The notes under the pieces were generated by a model, which worked only from the letters and a program-made list of their open reading frames with translations, had not been told where the DNA came from and did no database searches. Positions 44,980 through 56,155 of a stretch of DNA of 64,000 bases are shown here, piece by piece; the first letter of the stretch is position 1, and every line of letters starts with the position of its first letter. The position numbers and the translations under genes were made by a program. This DNA is from Cadophora sp. MPI-SDFR-AT-0126 (Eukaryota; Ascomycota; Leotiomycetes; Helotiales; Ploettnerulaceae), in NCBI GenBank assembly GCA_020747065.1, contig JAGMVK010000026.1:248001-312000 (forward strand), written 5' to 3'.

Positions 44980-46402
44980 TCCTTCCTGTCCAGCTCAGCC
45001 TACCCAATCACATTCTCCAACCCCTTACCACATCCAGCTCCCGCTTTCAAAAACTTCACATAAAATACCGGAAATGACCCAATGAGCGCCGAGTAATTGA
45101 ACGACTTGGCTACAAAGTACCTTCTCACTCTCATCACCTTATCGACCACTGGACAAGGCGATCATCATCTAATCATCATCGGGCGCTGACCGGGTGTGGA
45201 GCCCGAGAGTACAGTACGAGCAATACAGCACCACCGTACAGTACAATACGTGCCGTAGGCTCGCCCGACCCCTGCATAAGTGCCGTTTATCTTTTCTTAG
45301 GGTTCACTAGTGCTTGCTAGTGAGGCGAATTGCATTCCTTACGAGCTTATCTCTTGCCGGACAAGGGGGGAGAATGCTGGAAGTGGGTGGGATGACGCTG
45401 GGATGAGTAGGCGGCACCTCGTATTGACCCCTGATACGAACGTGCTCGATAGCCTGTGAGTGGATATCTTTCAGGGATGTGGGGAGGGAATCGGACAAAT
45501 GATGGAGAGTAGGGAGGAGGATTGGCTGGGATGGCTGGACTTTGGGGATCGATGGGAGGGTTGGTGCATATGTAGCGTGACGCCGCCCGATTATCAATGG
45601 AGACCTGAGCAGGGAGAAAGACACGAGAATTTTTGATGGTGGCTGGCTTGGGGTTAGGTTAGGTTAGGTGGTATGCTATGCTCGGTGGCACTCATAGTGG
45701 ATTTGAGTTTTTTTTTGCTTTCTTTCTTCCTTTGATGTTTTGGGTGAGGGAGTCTTGCTGCTTTAGGCTGCGTAAGGCTGTTGGAAGATAAGGGGGAAAG
45801 GAGAAAGCCCGCTGGGACCCGGAGACGGTTGGCTAACAACTGCTCGCTCTGTACTGTACACTCTCCAATCCAGCTGTTTGTTAGCTTTAGTGACTGCGCT
45901 GCACTGCCATCCATACACAGCTTGATCTGATTTGATTTTGATTTTGATCTTCCTTCCCTCATCTTGACCTCTGGACTGTGCCATTCAATATCGGCACTTT
46001 CCTCCTCAGAAATTTGGAGTTGGACTTTCCTACGACGTGAGACACTCGTTCACTCACCATCCACCTATCCACATTCGTTGCAACTTCGAAAATCCCTCGA
46101 GTTCGTCCGATCTTTTTGACATAACCGACTCCCTACCAGTCGTAACATCGCCGCGATCCCCACACGAGACGACCGAACAATTGAGCGAACCAGCGACGAC
46201 GACGAAAACAACAACGACGACGACGGCAGACGATTTGCACTGTACGATTAATTGTATTATTCACATGTGAGGATATACTACGACGACAGCATTCTTTCGT
46301 TACCCGCCACACTCGTTTTCGACGCCTCTATCTATTCCCTCGCTGCCAATCGATTAATACCATAATTAATACACCGCATCACATCACGACCTCCTCCTCA
46401 CA

Positions 46403-47908
46403 ATGGGCCTCCTCAACCTCCGCTGGCTCGTCAACGCCGGACTCCTTGCCCTCCCTGTCGGCACCACCGTCGGCGTCCTCCTGGGCATAGACTCGCACCG
46501 CGCAGCAACAGGACAGGAACCCATCTTCAATACTCCGACCGGTGGCACGGGAACTGGTGGTGGGAGTGGAGGCACGGGGAACAAGGGCGATGATCGCATT
46601 ACGAGCGAGTTGTTGTGTGACAAGCAGGTTGCTGTTCAACCACCGAGTTCCGGGGTGAGCTTTATGTGTAAGTTGGTTTCTGTTCAATTCCTGTTTTCTT
46701 GGAGGCTGTGGTTGATGGGTCGTTTGGGGTTCGTGGGAGGGGAGTTTGTGCTAGGGGTAGGAACATAATGTAGCTGAAGGAGATGTTGGGAGACAAAAGA
46801 GAGGGATACGCGATTGATGGAGGAGAATGAAGTCAGCAGAAGCATCTGACTGGATATACTCCGTCCTTGCTGCTTACCTGCAGATCTGGAACATTGGCAG
46901 AATGCTTGAGTGGTTGGCATATCTCGATAGGCATAATTGCTTGCTTCTTACTCAGATAGATCTCGGTGGACTAGGCTAACGTTCTCAAAACAGTAAATCC
47001 CAATCAATGGGGTTACACAGTAGGCGAACCAGGAGCTATGTGTATGAACGTACGTCACTCCCTTTCCCCATTTCCATCTTCATTTCTATCTTCAATTCGC
47101 CATATCCGTTCTTCCCATCAAAACCTCTAATCCCTACTAGGTAACATCCCTTAACAACGGCACCTACTCGACCCCCTCAACCGCTCCCCAGTTTACAGTA
47201 ACCTGGAAGTACCCACCAGGTCCAGCAACCCAACCCGTCCACGCGTTTCCCAACGTTCAAGTCGTAACTGGTCTTCCCGCGGTCCTCTCCTCCATCAAAA
47301 CCATAGGCCTCTCCATGCACTGGACCTACGGCGTTGGTGACACGCCCGCAGCAACCACAATCGAGTCTGAACTAACAGCCAACGAGGTGAACACCAACGT
47401 GGCAATCGATATGTTCTTTGATGCGGATCAGAAGGCGGCGGAGAACAGCAGTCTGGCGAATTATGAGGTTATGGTCTGGTTTGCGACTTTTGGGTCGGCG
47501 GCCCAGCCGATTGGGTTGGAGGATGGGATCGTTGCGACAGAGATTATCAATGGGACCACTTTGTATGTTTATTTCCCTTTCATCCCTTTCTCACACCCAT
47601 TTCCCTCTCTCTCTCCCATTAATCCTACTCTCATCTCTAACAAAGACTAACCCTCTCTATTTAGCAACCTCTACACCGGCCAAAACTCCCTTCTCCAAAA
47701 CGTCCTCACCTGGGAGGCAGCCACTACGACCGAAACTTTCGTCGGCGACATCGCCCCCCTACTCACCAAACTAGACACGGTGGCAAAAGCGAATTTCACG
47801 AGTACGGGATTGTTTATGGGGCATTTGGGCATGGGGTCGGAGGCTTTCTCTGCGAAGAATAATGTTACCTTTAGTATGCCGTTGTTGAGTGTGGATATTG
47901 GAGTCTAG
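46403..47908 (+). CDS. GH12 endo-beta-1,4-glucanase/xyloglucanase, membrane-anchored
   Basis: Four exons, 46403-46667, 46994-47049, 47141-47562 and 47665-47908, give 328 aa; introns are 326, 91 and 102 bp with GT..AG ends. A Gly/Thr-rich linker (residues about 45-60) separates an N-terminal hydrophobic helix (WLVNAGLLALPVGTTVGVLL) from a glycoside hydrolase family 12 jelly-roll domain: LNPNQWGYTVGE, MHWTYGVG, the nucleophile Glu in YEVMVWFATFG (about 216) and the acid/base Glu in GMGSEAFSAKN (about 305). GH12 enzymes cleave beta-1,4-glucan or xyloglucan. The helix lacks a clear signal-peptidase site and is followed by a linker, so the enzyme may stay anchored to the plasma membrane facing the wall. 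Substrate preference is not decidable by eye. Confidence 0.9.
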
Positions 47909-48572
47909 ATTGAGTGAGTGGTTGAATGAGAGGTAATGGGAAGAGAAGGAGGACGGGAGAAGTTGGGGATGGGAGAAGGAATGTCCCGAGGAAGAGGACG
48001 ACTCCCGAAAGGCGGGTGGATCCTTTGTCTTCATTTTTTGCACGATACATGGCACTTGCGAGAGGTGGTGGAAGTGGCAGAAGCCATGTGAAAATCGGAA
48101 GGGTTTGCGTCTGTCTGTTTAGCTGCATGTATATATCTACGGCGTTTTGGTGGGGTTCTTGCTTTTGCTCGATCTCCCTCGAGATTCGAATTCTGGGAGA
48201 GGACGGGGGGAATATCTTAGAGGTGCATGGATTCATCCTATTGAATAAATAGACGAGACGAGATGAGATGGGGTGGGGATATCAATGATAGCTATGAGAA
48301 GGGGAGGGATGGGAAATGAGAGATGGGAATATAATCACACAAGCAGATAAATAAGACGAAGATAAACAATAATAAAGTTTTGTTCTTCGCTTTTTTTGGG
48401 GGGTGTCGGAGTGAGAGGGAAGGGGATCGTGCATTCTGATTTCTGATTTCTGAAGTTGACTGTGTTATTAATTTGTTGATTTATTTGTTTTCTTGGGGGG
48501 AACGGGAAGATAAAGATGAGAGGATGGTAAGGGGGATATTGTAGAGGTAGAGGTAGGGGAGTAAACGAGAGG

Positions 48573-48615
48573 AGGGGAAGGGGGGGAAGGAGGGGAAGGA
48601 GGGAGGAGGGTAGGG
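48573..48615 (+). repeat. G-run cluster with quadruplex potential
   Basis: GGGG, GGGGGGG, GGGG, GGG, GGG and GGG runs separated by 1 to 6 bases on the plus strand, within a longer purine tract. Confidence 0.6.
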
Positions 48616-49198
48616 TCTGGAAATAGAGGGTGAGGAGGAAAGAGTATGTATACGCTATTGACTTATACTTTTTTCTAGGTAAAGGTAAAGAAGAAGAGGA
48701 AGAAGAGGAGGAGGAAGAAGAAGTAAAGAGGGAGAGGTATAGAAGGACTAGAATGAAGTGGAGGAAGTAGCATAGAGAGCTTTTTATTTACTCGCTTATT
48801 TGCTTTTTAGGTAGTTAGAACGGGAAACGGGATATAATGGATAGGTTAGGGATAAGAGTGGAGAGAGGGTGGAGATAGGAGCGGAGAAGGGGTAAAAAAG
48901 ACGAAGTAGGGTATAGCGTTTGTAAATGGAGGACATTTTTTCAAGGTCGAGACGTGGAGACGGAGATGGGAAGGAAGGGTATGATTTGATACTGGTGGTG
49001 AGTGGTAAGAGCGGTTGTGCTTTGTTTGGCGTCTGGATGTCTCGCTTTGTTTTTTTTTTGGAGTGGTTAGGAGTCAGTGAAAGCTATGGTATACAGCCTT
49101 TACAGGCAGATGACGAGATAAGAGTTGGGTACGGGTGTATGTACGTATATCCATAGATACAAACATCCATATCCAATGCCGTTATCCTCCTTACAGAG

Positions 49199-49233
49199 AT
49201 CCATCCATCCATCCATCCATCCATCCATCCATC
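49199..49233. repeat. (ATCC)n microsatellite, about 8.5 units
   Basis: Perfect tetranucleotide run; it causes apparent HPS/IHP repeats in overlapping frames that are not genes. Confidence 0.95.
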
Positions 49234-51509
49234 TTCCTCCTGGTGAACGAATGCAGAGCGTTGATGATCGATGTCCAGCTCAAGTCAGGAAATCTTCGCT
49301 ATTTGTGGAAATGCGTTCCTCAGTTGTTTAGTCGAACTCGGAACGATATCACGAGTTTGTAACACATAGGACGAATGGTTGGGTATGAATGAGGAAGGAC
49401 ATTGGTTATTTTAAGGAAAGGGAAGATGTGTGATTGGTGACTGGTGATTGGATAGAGGGATATCGTGCCTTGATGAAGATGAGGATGAGGATGGGAATGG
49501 TTGAGGATGGTTGAGTGTGTGGATGTGGATGGAGGGAGAGCGTGAGATTACCGTGAGGTTACTTAGGTACTTGGAGAGGAAGGGCGTGGGGTGGGATGGT
49601 AGTTATCCAGTCATACGTATGATGAGGGCTAGTGTTCCTGAATCGCCAGATGGATATGATACCTATATTGGTACTTCGGACAGCATTTTTGTGAGGCTTC
49701 GAACGTCGTCTTGATGCAAGCCATGAAGGCAAGGGACAAGGAGAAAATACGCTGGCTCGGTGGAGAAGGAAACCGAATATTAGGCAAAAGAGACTTGGCT
49801 TCGGTCTTGAAGTGTAGTCAAAACATCGCAAGCGAAACAAAACGCAACAAAACGAAAAAGGATCTCGTGCCTGTCTGTCACTGATTCAGGCTATCTCCAC
49901 CACAGATGTGCTCACCACAACCCCGCACCATGTATTACCCCTCCATCCCACCACTTCAACCAATACAACCCTCCCAAAATGGCGTTTTCTCGCACTAATT
50001 CACAGGACACCCGTTTCAACTGGAGGAGAGCTAGGTGGGATTTTTATGTATGATGACGCTTTTTGGACTGGGATTGGTGCTTGTAGGGCGAGGCTATGGG
50101 AAGGATGCTGGGAGCTTTCCGATATGGGATTGGGTAGGTGATGTGAGGGTTATGCAAGGCTGAGGGGAGGGAAAAGGAGGCTCTGTGATGGATACAGGAC
50201 TCCTGGAGAGAGGAGATGGAGATGAAATATGGTATCGCATGATCTGAATGAGAATCGATATGGGAAAGGTGGCATGACATGACATGAGGAGTAATAGACC
50301 CAAAGCAGAGGAGATGTAGATGACCACACGTAATGCAGATGGTCACGAGGTATTGTACCATCGTGGTCGTGCTTTGCCTTTGTACGGAAAACTTCCCTCA
50401 CATCGATCACGGACATGCCGGATCATCAGCAAGTGATGAAGAAAGGAGAAGGATGGCTGGCTCGGCTCTTCATGCCCAATTCCAAACCGATCCAATGCAG
50501 TCGCAGTGTCAATCAAATCAAATATTGGATTGGCGGTCCATCAGTTCCGATACCGTGCTGAGCTGTCCTCTCGTCGGTCTTGTGCATCACAAAAAGCGGA
50601 AGCCAAAAAAGTAGATGCCTGGTTCCAAAGGATCTCTTATCCCGAAGCGGTAATCATGATCCCATTCCAACAACCTGCATTTCCACGCCGACAACCGCTA
50701 ACGCCACAACTTTTGAACTCAACCTTGATATGACCCTGAAACGGCACATACTCGAATATGGAGGTGCTGGGGAAAGGGGAACTTGGTCATTTTTATATTT
50801 GGAGATTTTGTGGAGGCGAGGTGGGTTGTTTTGATGCCTGAGGGTGTGTGTGACTGCTGGTGCAGATAAGACAGACAGATGTAGGGACGAGGCTACGCTA
50901 CTTCGGGAAAGGTGGAACGTGAGCACGAAATCCCGATAGGAATCACAACATTTTTGGTTTTCCCCTTCCCCCTCATGTCTTTGCCCACGCTCTTCCACAA
51001 CCAAGCCCCGTGCAATGGCCACGCCCACCAGCGAATGCGCCGTGTTACTCTCCACATTCGGAAAGAGTAATGATTGATTGACGAGAAGAGACGACGGTAT
51101 GAGTTACGGCGACATGCCCCTCCGTGTCAATCGATCTACTGGTGAGAAAGTTAAGTGAAGTATTCTTCTTTCTCTTTCTTTCCTTCCGTCTTCTCCTTCC
51201 TTTTCTATCGACGGTATCGGTATTCTCTGACCGCTATTCACTTCCACCCGTTCATCTTCCCCTTTCCTACTTACTGCAAACATTTCATACTATTATATCT
51301 CTCTTTCATATATATCTTCTCTCCTCGACGACACCGCTCTATCTTTTCATATCTTCTTACATACACCCCCCTTCAACCCTCCACTGCAAGGCACACGCCG
51401 TTGCGACACACTCTTCTACTCCAAGACTCACTACAGTCCTCATATTGTTGACAACTCCACACCGTCTCCTTTCAACAATCAACACCCCACACAGAGCCGC
51501 ACCACAACA

Positions 51510-53258
51510 ATGGCTCCAGACCTCAACTCCGTCCCTCCCTCACCTCGACATGAACGAACCACCGCTATGCCTCAATCCGCGCCGCCCTTCAAGCAACCAA
51601 ATATCCTTTACATCATGGCCGACCAACTCGCCGCACCCCTCCTAAAAATGCACAACCCAAAATCGCAAATCAAGACCCCCAACCTCGATGCGCTCGCAGC
51701 AGGCGGTGTAGTCTTCGATTCAGCGTACTGTCCCTCACCACTCTGCGCGCCGTCAAGAATGTCCATGGTGTCCGGCCAGCTTCCTACAAAGATTGGCTCC
51801 TACGATAATGCCTGCTCTATCGATCCCAGTGTGCCGACGTATGCGCATTATTTGCGCGCGGCGGGGTACGAAACAACATTGGCGGGGAAGATGCATTTCA
51901 TTGGGGAGCAATTACATGGCTATGAGAGTAGATTGACAAGTGATATCTATCCAGGCGATTATGGCTGGGCGGTCAATTGGGAGGAGCCGGATAGACGGCT
52001 GGAATGGTATCATAATGCGAGTTCAATCGAGCAGGCGGGTCCTTGTGTTAGGAGCAATCAGTTGGATTATGATGAGGAAGTGATGTACAAGTATGTGCAA
52101 TTTTACAAGTGTGGAGGAGACTGCTGACTTTCTAGGTCCAAGCAATTCCTGTACGATCATGTCCGCAAAGGTCCAAATACTCGCCCATTCTGCATGACTG
52201 TCTCCCTAACCCATCCTCATGATCCATATACAATTGAGAAGAAGTACTGGGACATGTACGAGGACGTCGACATTGAACTCCCAGATGTCACAATCCCTCA
52301 AGAAGAGCAAGATCCTCACTCTCAGCGTCTGCTGAAGGTATGCGATCTTTGGGGCAAGAAGTTCACTCAAGACCAGATCAAGCGTGCGAGACGCGCATAC
52401 TACGGAGCAGTTTCCTACGTTGATGACTGCATTGGAAAGCTCCTGGAGACTCTGAAGGATTGTCGGTTGGACGAGGACACCATTATCGTCTTCAGCGGCG
52501 ATCATGGCGACATGTTGGGTGAACGAGGATTGTGGTACAAGATGTCATACTTCGAGGCATCAGTTCGTGTCCCGATGATCATCAACCACCCAGCAACATT
52601 TAAACCTCACCACGTCACTGCCAACGTCTCTACCCTGGACATCCTTCCCACCCTCGTCGATCTAGCACACACCAAACTATGGGCTGGTCTCCCAATGGAT
52701 GGCACATCCCTCCTTCCACATCTCGAGGATCGCCCCGGAGGGTCCGACACAGTTTTCGCCGAGTATTGTGGTGAAGGCACCATCGCACCAATGATGATGA
52801 TCCGCCGCGGCAATTGGAAATACATCACCTGTCCCGCCGACCCAGACCAACTTTACAACCTCTCCTCCGACCCCAAAGAACTCATTAACCTCGCCTCCCT
52901 CTCCCCGAAGCACGCACTTTTCACACCCGAAGTCTCTACTACTCTCTCCGCTTTCGTCGCCGAAGCAAAAGCAAAATGGGATATGAACGCCATCACTGAC
53001 TCCGTGCTCGTATCTCAGCGCCAACGCCGTCTTGTCTGGCTGGCCCTCAAAAGCGGGAAGTTCACGTCATGGGATCATAATCCGCAGGATGATGGGCGCG
53101 AGAAGTATATTCGCTCGCATATGCATCTGGACGATCTGGAGCTGAGAGCTAGATATCCGCCGGTGGATTCGCAGGGGAGAGATATGAGTGCGGTTATGCA
53201 GGATGGTAGTCGGTTTGGAGGGGTGATCGGACATCAAGCTGGTGCGCTGGGCCAGTGA
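51510..53258 (+). CDS. choline sulfatase
   Basis: Two exons, 51510-52090 and 52136-53258, with a 45-bp intron (GTATGT, TTTCTAG, phase 2), give 567 aa. The enzyme hydrolyses choline-O-sulfate to choline and sulfate, a fungal sulfur and choline store. The sulfatase start QPNILYIMADQLAAPLL, the formylglycine site in SPLCAPSRMSMVSGQLPTK (Cys at about residue 79), LAGKMHFIGE, SDIYPGDYGWAVNWEEP and the metal-binding VFSGDHGDMLGERGLWYKMS are all present, as is the choline-sulfatase-type C terminus (WDHNPQDDGREKYIRSHM). There is no signal peptide, fitting cytosolic use. ATG 51567 is an alternative start; I kept 51510 because of its CACAACAATGG context. Confidence 0.94.
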
Positions 53259-54349
53259 AAATGGTGGGATGGTAGCAGGAAGCTGGATGATGATCCAGGG
53301 ATTGTGGGGATATCTGATATCTCCCGCGATCTAATTTCTTTTCCTTGGGCTCAACACTCGATCTATCTGCTCGATGCGCTTAGCGTTCGTTTATTCGCTT
53401 TGCTTTCGGTTCCTTTGCGTTTCTGTTTCTAGAAGCATGGCGCTGCGTTTATACCAGTCGATGCATTGCTTGCCTACCTTGTTTACCTATTACGGTTTGC
53501 TCGTTGATTTTTGATGACGGGATTTAGGCTGCGGTGCTTTCATGCGGGCGGCATGCGCTTATACGGATGGTTGGGACTGGGTGGATTTGCGCTGCTTTTT
53601 ATGCGATTTAAGATGACTGCAATTTTATGATGAGAGCAGATGAGATGAGATGAGATGACATGCCATGCTTTTATGCGAGATGAGTTTCGTGATCAAGGAT
53701 GAGACGAAGTAATTCGAAATGAGGCGAGGATGTGAAATTGGGATTGGAATTGACTCTACTGGTGCACTTATTGCTGAGCAAGGAAGGATGGAAAGATGGA
53801 AGGACATCTGAACTTTGAGCTTTTAGTTTAACTTTCAGATGTGATGGAATCATTTAGTACTAGGATGAGCAAGGGAGGTATTTGTCTAGCGAGGCAAGGA
53901 GTGAGTTGAGGTTTGACGAATGATTTGTGAAGAACGATGATTTTGAGACGAAGAAATAGATTGAAATTAAAAAAATCAATGAATAAAATAATAAAAAAGG
54001 TTGATAAAATCAGTAGGTAATCTGTGTGTGTTATTTCTATGGGTCCTATTGTGAGGCAGTATAAATAGATGACAGATGATTATAGTGTGGAGGCATAAGC
54101 ATCCACATGTTTTTTTTCTATTGGCAAGTGCTGACTATCCGTTCGCAATCGGCTCGTTTCAAGTCACATGTACTGTACAAATGCGACAGATCACTTGGTG
54201 AGATCAAGTTTCATTACTGTAAAAATGACATCCTGCTTTCCGAAGCAGTGTCACCAGCCGTGTGCAAGACATCCAATAGCCCCTGATTTTTTTTCTGTCA
54301 TCCAAGCTGCGCTCTCACACACAACCCAACCAGAATCCAAGAGCAGATT
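53259..54349. other. intergenic, convergent 3' ends
   Basis: About 1.1 kb, A/G- and T-rich, with short GATGA-type repeats at 53635-53660 and a GTACTGTAC site at 54170. No gene recognised. Confidence 0.55.
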
Positions 54350-56155
54350 CTAAGCACCAGCATATCTGATATTTGGCCGTGGAGGTGTGGCCATGCCATT
54401 ACCAAGGAAGTAATCGACATGGTGAGACTGCAAGTATCCCTTGAAAGTCATCCCATTTCGATAAGAAGGGTTGTGCGCCAAAGTGTACAAACGAACATCG
54501 CTAGGGATATTGGTTGTGAAGATGAGCAGTTGGTTGAAAGCAGCATTTGTAACAACAACCTCCTCACGCCAGTCGCCCAGGATATCTCCTATAAGCATCG
54601 GATTGACTCCGTAGCCTACTCCGCCGTAAGTGCGGATGTTGTCAAGTCGAGGCAGACTCGATGTCTGTTTGGGGTTCAGCCAGTCCCATTTCTCGATCTT
54701 GCCGTCGTTGTAGAGCTCGGCTAGGACGTCGCCGTCCCACCAGAGGTTGAGATGTGGCCAGGGTCGGAGAGTGGTGTTGGGCTCAGCGAGTTGGTTGGAT
54801 CGGGCGTTGAAGAGACCGCTGAATGACCAGACTTCCATGCCTGCGAAGCGAGGATCGATATCAGCTGCCGAGCCTCGACCGACGTCTCCGACTTCTGTTC
54901 CTTGATGTCTCCATTGAACATTGCCGTCTTTGGCATCGTAGTAGTACTCGAGAAGCAGACTCGGATTGTCCTGCTGGACGCCGTATCCCTGCAGTCCTGA
55001 TCGGTCCGGGTCCATCTTCGCGATGTGGAATCGATCGCCGTGCACGATGCCTTTCGGCCCCATGAGATATCTCACAGTTCCGTCGCCATTGAGAGTGAAT
55101 CCTATCTCGCTGATCTCATCCTTCCCGTCTCCGTCGACATCGACGGATCTGGTGTTGTGTCCATCAGGAGCATTTTGAGTGCCGCGTAGCCACTTCCAAG
55201 CCATGCTGACTGCACTGCCGTTGTACGTCCATGCACACATCATCAAATTGAAGTCGCCGCTGCCGATCCTGTTCTTGAAATAGGATACTAGATGCGGCCT
55301 TACACCGTCTAGATATCCGACGCCGAATCGAGCAGCCAAAGGACCATCGCTGATATAATCGGTTGGAATCTGAGCGGAGGCACGAAGTGCTCCCGTCATG
55401 CCATCAAGGATTGCAATAAACTGATTGTTGTTGTTTGAGTTTGAAAATGTCTGCCCGTCTCCAAAACGGACTCCATTTGAGATACGGATAGCGACCTCAG
55501 CCTTCCCATCGCTATTGAAGTCGTAGACCGTGACGCCATCCCAATGGCCGACATCAATGGTCGACGATCCTGGCTCGATGTTGTCCTGATTGACGCTGTT
55601 TGGGCCGAGATCCATATCCCAGAGGAATTTGCCCTTGCTCGTGTACGCTTCGATCTTCTGAGGCGAAGTCTGCCTGTCGATCACGAAGTCGTACTCGCCA
55701 TCTCCATCCAGATCTCCAACCCAAACGAACTTCACTGCGGCGCCATCACGGATCGGGATCCTCAGAACAGGCTCAACAGCATTATTCGCAGGCAGAGTAA
55801 ATGCTCCGCTTGCTGCTTGCTCAGCGCCGTTGATGACAGGCCGAACATGATAGGTGTTGGCTGAAGCAAGAGCAGCGGTACTGTCGACGAAGTTCGTACC
55901 TTTCGTCAAGGGACTTGGGTTGAGCTTGACGGGAGAGCCGGTGCCTGCTGCACGGTAGATGTTGAAGCTGATGTCGGCCGGATCGAGTCCGAAGAGTCGC
56001 CAGGTGATCAGGACAGCGGTGCTACTTTGACGCACTGCTACGACGCCACGGCCGAGGTTTTCCATTGGTCTCTGGGATGCAGCCAGGCTGCTGAAAAGGA
56101 GAACACATGCGAGCAGGAGTGCTGCATGGCGAACATGCTGGAAAATGAACAACAT
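54350..56155 (-). CDS. rhamnogalacturonan lyase, PL11 family, secreted
   Basis: An intronless 601-aa protein. Residues 1-27 form a signal peptide (LLLACVLLFSSLAASQ). The mature protein begins RPMENLGRGVVAVRQSS, typical of PL11. The eight-bladed propeller with calcium sites is visible: GDLDGDGEYDFVIDRQ, HWDGVTVYDFNSDGKAEVAI, SVDVDGDGKDEISEIGF, GDRFHIAKMDPDRSG, LWWDGDVLAELYNDG and ILGDWREEVV. PL11 enzymes cut the rhamnogalacturonan I backbone of pectin by beta-elimination. The family is most common in bacteria and patchy in fungi. Absence of introns, in a window where most large genes have them, and strong similarity to the bacterial layout make transfer from bacteria plausible but unproven. 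It should work with the GH12 enzyme on plant walls. Confidence 0.94.
   Translation of the reverse strand: MLFIFQHVRHAALLLACVLLFSSLAASQRPMENLGRGVVAVRQSSTAVLITWRLFGLDPADISFNIYRAAGTGSPVKLNPSPLTKGTNFVDSTAALASANTYHVRPVINGAEQAASGAFTLPANNAVEPVLRIPIRDGAAVKFVWVGDLDGDGEYDFVIDRQTSPQKIEAYTSKGKFLWDMDLGPNSVNQDNIEPGSSTIDVGHWDGVTVYDFNSDGKAEVAIRISNGVRFGDGQTFSNSNNNNQFIAILDGMTGALRASAQIPTDYISDGPLAARFGVGYLDGVRPHLVSYFKNRIGSGDFNLMMCAWTYNGSAVSMAWKWLRGTQNAPDGHNTRSVDVDGDGKDEISEIGFTLNGDGTVRYLMGPKGIVHGDRFHIAKMDPDRSGLQGYGVQQDNPSLLLEYYYDAKDGNVQWRHQGTEVGDVGRGSAADIDPRFAGMEVWSFSGLFNARSNQLAEPNTTLRPWPHLNLWWDGDVLAELYNDGKIEKWDWLNPKQTSSLPRLDNIRTYGGVGYGVNPMLIGDILGDWREEVVVTNAAFNQLLIFTTNIPSDVRLYTLAHNPSYRNGMTFKGYLQSHHVDYFLGNGMATPPRPNIRYAGA

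Larger units (their letters stand above)
43926..46402. other. long divergent promoter region
   Basis: About 2.5 kb between the leftward GT2 gene and the rightward GH12 gene. It is C/T- or G/A-rich in blocks and contains (TGCC)8, a TTAGG triplet and several GTAC(A/T)GTAC sites. Frames at 45307-45624 and 45654-45962 (minus) lack any support. A long leader with upstream introns for either gene is possible. Confidence 0.5.
47909..51509. other. long intergenic region with purine tract and microsatellite
   Basis: About 3.6 kb between two rightward genes. 48500-48900 is almost pure A/G with many G runs. 49199-49233 is an ATCC repeat. Short frames (for example 50654-51055 minus) have no support. The last 400 bp is C/T-rich with repeated TTC and CTC runs, typical of a fungal promoter and leader, ahead of the sulfatase ATG. 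Confidence 0.55.

Noticed and set aside
45307..45962. Minus-strand frames of about 100 codons in the GT2-GH12 spacer
   Set aside because: Low-complexity Pro/Ser content from C/T-rich promoter sequence; no motif.
47926..48252. 108-codon plus-strand frame after the GH12 stop
   Set aside because: Arg/Gly-rich, no domain, and sits in the likely 3' UTR of the GH12 gene.
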